A stretch of DNA of 6,818 nt from Planctomycetota bacterium (GTDB taxonomy: Bacteria; Planctomycetota; Phycisphaerae; SM23-33), in contig JAGHBS010000192.1 in assembly GCA_021160865.1 (NCBI GenBank), positions 1-6,818 on the forward strand, read 5' to 3'. Within the stretch, counting starts at the first letter, position 1; every line of letters begins with the position of its first letter. Shown here in pieces: positions 1 to 6,163 of the stretch. Both the position numbers and the translations under genes were made by a program. The notes below the pieces were generated by a model that was not told the origin of the DNA, did no database searches, and saw only the letters and a list, made by a program, of their open reading frames with translations.

Positions 1-855
1 CCGCTTACACCAGAAGCCATAATGGCTATTGTTAACGGAAAACCCATCTATATGTCGACTCTTTACAAGCCGTTGCTGGAAGCACATGGACTTCAATTTG
101 CAGAGATACTCATCTCCAATGTAATCGTCCAGCAAGAGGCACAGCGAAGAAAAATAACCGTCACCCCTGCAGATATTGCTGCTGAAAATAGTCACGCCAT
201 TGAAAACATTCTTGGTAAGCAACTTCCTGCTAATCAGCGTCAAAAGGTGCTGAAAAACCTTCTTCAGAAACGAGGAATCTCGCCGGGGTTATGGCGAACA
301 ATAATACATCGTAATGCCCTCCTTCGCAAAATGGTCGAGCCGCAGGTAAAGATTACCGAGGAAATGGTCAAAAACGAATATATCAACCGATACACCGAAA
401 AGGTTCAAATAAGGCATATTCAACTGGCAACCATCTCCGATGCGCAAAAGATACTCAAGATGCTAAACTCTGGGAGCGATTTTGGCAAACTTGCCAGACG
501 ATATTCCACCAATACACAAAGTGCCTCTCGTGGAGGATTGCTGCCACCATTTACTCGCAATGATAAAACCATCCCTGCCGCCATTCGGGAAACAGCATTT
601 TCACTCAGCGAAGGACAAATCAGTGGTATCGTACAGGCTGGGGATAGTTTCCATATACTGAAACTTGAAAGACGATTCCTCCCACCACCGACGGATTATG
701 AAAAAGTCAAAGACAGGCTACGTCGCGAAATCCGTGAACGCATCATAACCCGCCTTCAATCTAAACTACTCGCCGAACTGCGAAAAAAAGCAAAGGTCGA
801 ATATGTAAATCAGTTCCTAAAACGCCGCCACTTTGACTATCAGCAAAGAAAATAG
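1..855 (+). CDS. PpiC/SurA-type peptidyl-prolyl cis-trans isomerase, 5' partial
   Basis: This is a parvulin-family foldase, expected to catalyse proline cis-trans isomerisation on proteins outside the cytoplasm. The frame is open from base 1 (P-L-T-P-E-A-I before the first Met at 22), and the VNGKPI motif just after that Met is what normally follows the signal peptide in SurA/PrsA proteins. The true start is therefore probably beyond the left edge. Counting from Met22, residues 1-110 form a helical SurA-type chaperone region (a run ending QQEAQRRKITVTPADI is typical). Residues about 128-218 are the rotamase domain, with RHIQL at 131-135, DFGKLARRYS at 153-162, GGLLPPF at 171-177 and FSLSEGQISG at 193-202. 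A basic helical tail ends the protein. The family call is firm; whether it is SurA, PrsA or a dedicated foldase cannot be told. It precedes the rnfC-like gene by 47 nt with no visible promoter or terminator between them. Confidence 0.85.
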   Translation, partial: PLTPEAIMAIVNGKPIYMSTLYKPLLEAHGLQFAEILISNVIVQQEAQRRKITVTPADIAAENSHAIENILGKQLPANQRQKVLKNLLQKRGISPGLWRTIIHRNALLRKMVEPQVKITEEMVKNEYINRYTEKVQIRHIQLATISDAQKILKMLNSGSDFGKLARRYSTNTQSASRGGLLPPFTRNDKTIPAAIRETAFSLSEGQISGIVQAGDSFHILKLERRFLPPPTDYEKVKDRLRREIRERIITRLQSKLLAELRKKAKVEYVNQFLKRRHFDYQQRK

Positions 856-887
856 TGCAACGAAAACCAGACGAAATTAACGAAGAT

Positions 888-893
888 AGAGGA
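888..893 (+). promoter_or_regulatory. Shine-Dalgarno site of the rnfC-like gene
   Basis: AGAGGA lies 9 nt before the ATG at 903. It is a good purine-rich ribosome binding site and supports that start. I see no plausible -35/-10 pair in the 47-nt gap, so co-transcription with the upstream foldase is inferred. Confidence 0.6.
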
Positions 894-902
894 TGACGAT
901 TA

Positions 903-2312
903 ATGAGTCTGAAACTAATCAGACCCCGATATGGAACATTTTCAGGTGGAATAGACCTCCCCGACGAAAAGGATGCTACGCTTGAATCGCCGATAACACC
1001 GATAGAACATCTCTCTCACTTGTACGTTCCGTTAGCGCCGGTACATACCACCCCCGCAAAGCCAATAGTTTCCATTGGTCAGCGTGTCCATCAAGGTGAG
1101 AAGATTGCTCAATCGTCCGGAGATGGCCAAGTTGACATTTTCGCACCCGTTGCAGGACGCGTCAGCAAATTCTGTCAGGTCATTCTACCAGTCAATACTC
1201 CTGCATCTCTATGCCAAAACAGAGACGAATATATTATCGGCTGGCGAGTTAGTCCTGCCATTGAATTGGTTGATCTTGATGAATTTGAACCGTTTCCCTC
1301 CACATCAAGCACATATGACTGGCTGGCAGCCGACGATATTTCCCTCTGTGAGAGGATTGCAGAAGGCGGATTGATTACCTTCAATCAGCGGACAGTTGCC
1401 CTGGCTAATTACATCAGTGCCGCTCGCAATGCCGGCGTTGACACATTAATTGCAAATGTGATGGAAAACACTCCTTACATCACGTCTGATCATCGCATCC
1501 TCACCGAACGTGGCCTGGAAGTTATAGGCGGATTATCAATCATTGCACGAGCAATGAAGGTCTCCAACGTAATCCTCGCAGTAGATCATCGGCGAACAGA
1601 TTCATACCGACAGGCTATCGCTCCATCTCGACTTCATGGAATTCGCACCATTGCATTGGCAAACAAGTACCCAATTGGGTCAACGGCAATTATCATCCGT
1701 GTCTTGACACGTAGGCGGGTCAGAGCAGAGGGCGAAGGCCTGGAGGTAGGCGTAGCCGTCGTCGATGCCGCTACCTGTCTGGCGACATACCGATGGGTCG
1801 TCTTCGGAGAAGTACCTGCAGCAAGAGTTGTTACCGTATCAGGACCTGCTGTTAAAAACCCCGCTAATTTACTTATCCCCTTTGGTGCTGAGGTTGGAGA
1901 AGTATTTGCATCAGCAGGAGCCGAACCCGATTGCGTTACTATCCACGGGTCGGTGATGACAGGAAACGAAATTATTAAATGCACTACACCAACAGGCGAG
2001 TCAATACCAGCGGTTGTTTCAGCATCAACTAATGCATTATTGGCGATGGATCAACAATCGGCATCTGACGATGTCACCCCGACGCCCTGCATCCGTTGTG
2101 GCTGGTGTAGCGATAGCTGCCCCTTTCGGTTGAATGTTGCTGCCCTGAATGATGACTTCGAACTGGGACGAATCAACAGCGCCAAACGACGTGGATGCAT
2201 GTATTGTATCGATTGCGGAATCTGCAGCTACATTTGCCCTGCAAGATTACCACTGGCAAGAAGAATAAAACTTCTCAAATTAGCCATCGTTGAGGAAACT
2301 GCCCGTAGATGA
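903..2312 (+). CDS. rnfC: RnfC-like electron transport complex subunit (two [4Fe-4S] clusters, divergent nucleotide site)
   Basis: This resembles RnfC, the peripheral cytoplasmic-side subunit that takes electrons from or gives them to NADH in the Rnf/Rsx complex. The 469 residues follow the RnfC order. A barrel-sandwich N-terminal domain (about 45-95) has KPIVSIGQRVHQGEKIA and APVAGRV. A Nqo1-like Rossmann region (about 150-255) has VDTLIANVMENTPYITSDHR. An SLBB domain (about 255-345) has KYPIGS and VTVSGPAVKNPANLLIPFG. A double ferredoxin module carries C396/C399/C402/C406 and C435/C438/C441/C445, both CxxCxxCxxxCP. The usual Gly-rich GGAGFPT-type loop is missing at about 151-170, and the ECEPY-type motif reads MENTPY. 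Iron-sulfur relay is thus well supported and NADH/FMN binding is doubtful. The stop overlaps the next start as ATGA, indicating translational coupling. The symbol marks the family and does not assert that the complex works as Rnf. Confidence 0.82.
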   Translation: MSLKLIRPRYGTFSGGIDLPDEKDATLESPITPIEHLSHLYVPLAPVHTTPAKPIVSIGQRVHQGEKIAQSSGDGQVDIFAPVAGRVSKFCQVILPVNTPASLCQNRDEYIIGWRVSPAIELVDLDEFEPFPSTSSTYDWLAADDISLCERIAEGGLITFNQRTVALANYISAARNAGVDTLIANVMENTPYITSDHRILTERGLEVIGGLSIIARAMKVSNVILAVDHRRTDSYRQAIAPSRLHGIRTIALANKYPIGSTAIIIRVLTRRRVRAEGEGLEVGVAVVDAATCLATYRWVVFGEVPAARVVTVSGPAVKNPANLLIPFGAEVGEVFASAGAEPDCVTIHGSVMTGNEIIKCTTPTGESIPAVVSASTNALLAMDQQSASDDVTPTPCIRCGWCSDSCPFRLNVAALNDDFELGRINSAKRRGCMYCIDCGICSYICPARLPLARRIKLLKLAIVEETARR

Positions 2313-3517
2313 ACGATCTGCTGAAACAACCTGCATCACTAAACCATGGACGGCTTATATGGTCTCGGCCAAAGCATTATGCTCCATTCATTCATCTTCC
2401 CGAATCCAGCAGGAACATCTACAGGGTAATCTTTATAGCAGCGTCTTTGCCGTTGATGGCAGGGATTGTAATCTTCGGCTGGCGGGCGCTGATGGTAACT
2501 ATCTTATCGGTTGCTGGGTGTGTGATTACCGAATCTGCCTATTATCGCATCACGCAGACACCTGCAATGCATGGAAGAATGCACGGAGCGGTTACCGGTC
2601 TGCTTCTGGCACTAACGCTCCCTGCCACTGTGCCGTGGTATGTACCTATAACGGCTGCTGTTTTTGCAACGATTATTGGAAAAGCATTGTTCGGCGGCAT
2701 GGGACACTTCCTCTGGCAACCGGCGTTGGTCGGGCGACTGGCTGTAACGGTCATCTTTGCACCACCCCTATTCAACACCAACCTGGTTGCTCCAGCGAAG
2801 TGGTCAGTATTGGCGCAAAATCGAGTAATCCTCGGCGACGTCTGCAAGGCAAAACAGATTGAAATATATCATCAATGGCAAGGTACTCCCCCTCCAACTG
2901 ATTGCGATGCATTCAAACTGCCACGACCAAGAAAAATCCTCCGTAAACTCACCTTATCTACTGATCAACCCCCTGAATCTATAACTTCCGTGATACTAAA
3001 AATGCCACCGGCTGAAGATTTAATCCTCGGCACTCATGGCGGGGGTATTGGAGAAACCTCTGCCGTAATTATTATACTGGCAGGATTATATCTGATTCAT
3101 CGCAGCTATATCCGAAGTTATCTACCGGGAATGTTTATGTTAGCAGCCGCTATAACTGCTGCTGTGGCACCAGTTCGGACAGGTGATGGGTTATCGTGGC
3201 AATGGTGTCCAATCACTGCTGAAGGAATTGAAATAGGATTTATCTACGTGGCATATCATCTTGCCTCGGGCGAATTGCTTCTCGCAGGCTGGCTTCTTGC
3301 TACGGAGATGACATCTCGTCCGATAACCGCTTCGGCACAGGCAATATTCGGGATACTCTGCGGAGCTGCTGCGATGCTGATGCGACTTTATCTGGACTTT
3401 CCCATCCCCGCCTATGCTGCTGTGCTACTTGGAAATACCTTTACTCCTTTGCTCGATGCAGCTGTGCGTCCACGGGCACTGAAAAGAACGCCACACGAGT
3501 TCTACGAAAAAATCTAA
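2309..3517 (+). CDS. rnfD: RnfD/NqrB-family membrane subunit, FMN-attachment Thr apparently absent
   Basis: This is an integral membrane protein of the RnfD/NqrB family, whose usual members carry covalent FMN on a Thr and pass electrons across the membrane. Family marks among 402 residues are SSRNIYRVIF (33-42), GAVTGLLLALTLPATVPW (93-110), IGKALFGGMGHFLWQPALVGR (123-143), GGGIGETSA (244-252) and LATEMTSRPIT (340-350), the last replacing the ATDPVTSP-like stretch. I count roughly eight to ten hydrophobic segments. A long polar loop (about 155-235) holds Cys179 and Cys199. By eye, E223-S-I-T-S-V-I229-L aligns with the D-A-x-[ST]-x-A-T-P flavinylation motif, which places Ile at the FMN Thr. The start overlaps the rnfC-like stop by 4 nt, with GAGGAA at 2292-2297 as a rather distant ribosome site. 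No rnfG, rnfE, rnfA or rnfB follows, since the next gene is convergent. The family is clear; redox activity is uncertain. Confidence 0.82.
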   Translation: MNDLLKQPASLNHGRLIWSRPKHYAPFIHLPESSRNIYRVIFIAASLPLMAGIVIFGWRALMVTILSVAGCVITESAYYRITQTPAMHGRMHGAVTGLLLALTLPATVPWYVPITAAVFATIIGKALFGGMGHFLWQPALVGRLAVTVIFAPPLFNTNLVAPAKWSVLAQNRVILGDVCKAKQIEIYHQWQGTPPPTDCDAFKLPRPRKILRKLTLSTDQPPESITSVILKMPPAEDLILGTHGGGIGETSAVIIILAGLYLIHRSYIRSYLPGMFMLAAAITAAVAPVRTGDGLSWQWCPITAEGIEIGFIYVAYHLASGELLLAGWLLATEMTSRPITASAQAIFGILCGAAAMLMRLYLDFPIPAYAAVLLGNTFTPLLDAAVRPRALKRTPHEFYEKI

Positions 3518-3563
3518 TGCACGGGAAGGTTTGTTCTTTGTAGCGAAATATACCCAATCACTG

Positions 3564-4271
3564 TCAATCGTTGGGCAAGTTTTCTTCAATTCGCTTTACC
3601 GAGCGGATAGGAAGATATACTATCACCGCTGCCACTGCTACCAATGGCCAGATTAATAATGTCCAAACTGGCGTAGGATACCAATTCGTCCCTGTAGAGC
3701 AAGCAAGATTTGATATATGATTTATCGGACTTATTTGAAATAACCAATCGGGCGCCGTGCCACGAACGGAAAATTCGATAAAGAAGTAATATATCACGGG
3801 CAAGACTATCACTATCAAAGATGATATGAAAACAACACCAGCCATACTAAGCCGATTTAAATGCGCCCACAACCCTAATGTCCATGCGAACATCACAATG
3901 GCTGTAAGGTACAACAAGCATCGAATCACATCGACAATCGTGGCATCGGCCAACACAGCTGCCACGATGTAAAGAGGTAAGAGAACCCCAAGCCAGATAA
4001 TATATTCAACTGCTGATAAAGTCAGATACCCCCCTATCCCGACCATGCTGTGCTGAGCCAGCAAGGGCAGGAACATTACTATAAAGATCACCTGACTGAC
4101 GAACATTATTTTTAGTGCAGGTAGCGTAGATAAAATTTCAGCCCGATGCGGTGGGAGGAAGAATTCTGGAAACATCCCACAAATAAGCCCAGCCAACGAG
4201 AATATTACAAACGCCACCCCCCTTGTAGACCATAGGAATTGCGTCGTTCGATGAGTAGCATGGTTCGACAT
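3564..4271 (-). CDS. Six-helix integral membrane protein, family not recognised
   Basis: I do not recognise this 235-residue protein. It is strongly hydrophobic, with likely membrane segments near residues 17-34, 50-72, 78-108, 114-137, 141-157 and 200-222, and a short basic/acidic C-terminal tail (VKRIEENLPND). A loop SPINHISN at 171-178 follows the fifth segment. The overall six-helix shape with such a loop recalls ABC-2-type permeases or YIP1-like proteins, but no diagnostic motif supports either, and no ATPase gene is in view. It begins 7 nt after the ftsQ stop on the same strand, so it is probably the next gene of the murB-ddl-ftsQ operon. No convincing Shine-Dalgarno site precedes its ATG, which suggests coupling to ftsQ translation. 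The compact spacing and long hydrophobic pattern make it a real gene; its job is unknown. Confidence 0.75.
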   Translation of the reverse strand: MSNHATHRTTQFLWSTRGVAFVIFSLAGLICGMFPEFFLPPHRAEILSTLPALKIMFVSQVIFIVMFLPLLAQHSMVGIGGYLTLSAVEYIIWLGVLLPLYIVAAVLADATIVDVIRCLLYLTAIVMFAWTLGLWAHLNRLSMAGVVFISSLIVIVLPVIYYFFIEFSVRGTAPDWLFQISPINHISNLACSTGTNWYPTPVWTLLIWPLVAVAAVIVYLPIRSVKRIEENLPND

Positions 4272-4278
4272 AATCGTA

Positions 4279-5169
4279 TCAATTCATACTCAAATGGGGT
4301 CTATCGTATCGTAAATCAATCCATCTACATATACCGGCTAATCTGCCGTTTTTGTGGGCAACAATCTTATCCAGATGCTTTATCTTCTCCTCCGGACTGA
4401 TGCAATAATCCAGGTCGTCCACGGGGAATCTGCCGAATCTTATATCCGTCCGCTTGCTATTACCCACCTGAGCATACATCCGCAGATATGGCTCGGAAGG
4501 GTTTATTCTGCCGTTATAGTTGCGAACATCTATCGTAGTAATCTGATCAATGTAGGGCTTGTTCTTTATCAAACTCAACAGCCGAAGGCCATCACGTAAA
4601 TCAGGTGAGTTCCACTTTCCCCCTGCCTCAGGTGGGGCGGATCGTACTCCATCAATCACGATGAACTTCTCCCTCTTTATCCTATTAGCAGAAATGGGCA
4701 AGACCACTGCCTCATTATCAATCAAATAAAATCTACCTGGCTCGCTTTCCGTAGCCACCAGTGCATAAGGCCGACGAAATTGAGCATAAATATCAATCGT
4801 TCCATCACGATGCTTGACAACCTTACTGATGGCTGATATCCAGGGATTATCAATGGCTATTCTATACACATCCTTGCAAAGTTCTTCATCAAGGATACTC
4901 CTGTCCTTCAAGAGTGGTTGAATCTCACTAACAACGCACCTTGCAATATCCCTCGGCAGCCAGGGAGGAACATTCATCAATCGTAGTTGCCTAACCCTTG
5001 CATCATCTTTGGCTGCGGAAATAACTCGCTTCCTCAGAAAATATCCCCCACCAACGATTATGCCAAATAAACCAATTGCAACGACAACTTTGATTATGGC
5101 CGCTGCTTTCATTCGCCGCTGCTGATTATCACCATCGATTGATTTAGACCCTTTCCCGTTCCTTCTCAT
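4279..5169 (-). CDS. ftsQ: FtsQ/DivIB-type cell division protein (POTRA domain)
   Basis: This is a bitopic membrane protein of the FtsQ type, which in the divisome links early components to septal peptidoglycan synthesis. With the ATG at 5169 it has 296 residues: a basic cytoplasmic stretch (1-20), one membrane helix (about 21-45, rich in V, I and G), then a POTRA-like region (about 57-140) ending in NPWISAISKVVKHRDGTIDI and QFRRPYALV. These match the family's PW-V and R-P-A ends. FYLIDNEAVVLP (147-158) is the usual yL-D-G strand, and WIDLRYDRPHL near the C-terminus matches the IDLRF-type ending. The POTRA front is divergent, with MNVPPWLPRDIA in place of the usual V-GN. I chose 5169 because GAGG lies 10 nt upstream; an in-frame ATG at 5241 would give 320 residues and a 98-nt overlap with ddl but has no ribosome site. 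With 5169 the overlap is 26 nt. Confidence 0.78.
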   Translation of the reverse strand: MRRNGKGSKSIDGDNQQRRMKAAAIIKVVVAIGLFGIIVGGGYFLRKRVISAAKDDARVRQLRLMNVPPWLPRDIARCVVSEIQPLLKDRSILDEELCKDVYRIAIDNPWISAISKVVKHRDGTIDIYAQFRRPYALVATESEPGRFYLIDNEAVVLPISANRIKREKFIVIDGVRSAPPEAGGKWNSPDLRDGLRLLSLIKNKPYIDQITTIDVRNYNGRINPSEPYLRMYAQVGNSKRTDIRFGRFPVDDLDYCISPEEKIKHLDKIVAHKNGRLAGICRWIDLRYDRPHLSMN

Positions 5170-6163
5170 GCCGATTATACCTCGCTCGCTTCCATGCAAG
5201 TGCAACGATTTGGTTGCATAATTCCTCAAACGATATGCCATCAGCAGCGGCTGCCTTGGGCAGCAATGAATGATTGGTAAAGCCTGGAATCGTATTCACT
5301 TCCAGCAAGTATGGCTTGGTATCGCTGCTGAGTATAAAATCAACTCTGCTAAAGTCCCTGCAGCCCAGGACATTGTGCGCTCTGAGAGAAACATCCTGCA
5401 AATAGCGGTAAATCTCCTCGGGAAGATTAAGGTCAAAAATGAATTCAGTTGCATCATCCTCGTATTTAGCAACCTTGTCGTAAAAGGGTCTGGCAGGGCG
5501 AATTTCAATAATCGGCAACGGCCTTTCAGCAAGGATGCCGACTGTCATCTCTCTACCAGCGACGAATTCCTCGACCATCGCCTTGCCATATTCATCAAGG
5601 AGAGTTTCGATAGCGTGGGTTCTTTCTTGCTGACTCTGAACAATGAAAACATCCACGCTTGAACCACCATTAACGGGCTTGACAACACTCGGTAAGGGTA
5701 TTGGTGAAATTAACCCATTGCGATGCTCAGCAGTCATCGAACAATTCACTACTACCCACTGGGGGGTGGGCAAGCCAGCCCGCTGAAAAATCCGTTTACT
5801 GGCGTCCTTGTCCATTGCTAATCTTGAAGATCGTGGGTCGGACCCCACATAGATAAGCCCTTTTTGCTCGCAAATATCCTGAAGATGACCATCCTCACCA
5901 AACTCACCGTGCAATGCAATGAAAACTACATCAATACCATCACGGTCTAATACAGAAGTATCTTCATAAGAAATATCGCTGCTGATGACCCGATGCCCTC
6001 TCCGAGTAAGTGCCTCAGCAACGGCTTGGCCTGACATAAACGAGACATCCCGCTCCTTACTCGGGCCGCCCATCAAAACGACTACATCAAGTGAAGGAAT
6101 TGATAAATCCGTCTGCTTAGACGAACTTGTATTCGAAGCCATACTTGCTGGCTTGGTCGACAT
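5144..6163 (-). CDS. ddl: D-alanine--D-alanine ligase
   Basis: This cytoplasmic ATP-grasp ligase joins two D-Ala into the dipeptide that MurF adds to the peptidoglycan stem. Its 339 residues match the family's usual length. MGGPSKERDVSFMSG (31-45) is the N-terminal signature. HGEFGEDG (85-92), the LAMDKDASK segment (115-123), VVKPVNGGSSV (160-170), MVEEFVAGREMTVG (196-209) and AKY (232-234, the Tyr associated with D-Ala over D-lactate ligases) follow. RVDF (273-276), LEVNTIPGFTNHSLLP (287-302) and a final helix complete the fold; D275, E288 and N290 are the expected Mg-binding set. One oddity is Asp171 in place of Gly after GSSV, where GSSVG is usual. The ATG follows the murB stop with no gap and has GAGG 8 nt upstream. 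It is the second gene of the wall operon and overlaps ftsQ. Confidence 0.93.
   Translation of the reverse strand: MSTKPASMASNTSSSKQTDLSIPSLDVVVLMGGPSKERDVSFMSGQAVAEALTRRGHRVISSDISYEDTSVLDRDGIDVVFIALHGEFGEDGHLQDICEQKGLIYVGSDPRSSRLAMDKDASKRIFQRAGLPTPQWVVVNCSMTAEHRNGLISPIPLPSVVKPVNGGSSVDVFIVQSQQERTHAIETLLDEYGKAMVEEFVAGREMTVGILAERPLPIIEIRPARPFYDKVAKYEDDATEFIFDLNLPEEIYRYLQDVSLRAHNVLGCRDFSRVDFILSSDTKPYLLEVNTIPGFTNHSLLPKAAAADGISFEELCNQIVALAWKRARYNRHEKERERV
5180..5183 (-). promoter_or_regulatory. Shine-Dalgarno site deciding the ftsQ start
   Basis: On the minus strand GAGG sits 10 nt before the ATG at 5169, inside the last codons of ddl. The alternative starts at 5241 and 5112 have no comparable purine-rich site, which is why 5169 is preferred. 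It favours reinitiation or coupling with ddl translation. Confidence 0.5.

Noticed and set aside
1634..1984. 116-residue minus-strand open frame inside the rnfC-like gene
   Set aside because: It is antisense to the SLBB domain, its composition is Thr/Ala-rich as expected for a shadow, and it has no recognisable motif.
2290..2862. 190-residue open frame overlapping the start of the rnfD-like gene
   Set aside because: It is Cys-rich, low-complexity-like sequence with no family resemblance, and lies in another frame over the clear RnfD coding sequence.
3553..3575. Inverted repeat CCCAA/TTGGG between and within the convergent gene ends, as a possible terminator
   Set aside because: The stem is only 5 bp with a 13-nt loop, overlaps the end of the membrane-protein gene, and has only a weak T-rich tract after it.
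5174..5179. TATAAT on the minus strand just before the ftsQ ATG, as a -10 box
   Set aside because: No -35 element lies at a proper distance (TTGCAC is 20 nt away and TTGCAT 14 nt), and it sits between the GAGG ribosome site and the start codon, where a promoter would remove the leader.
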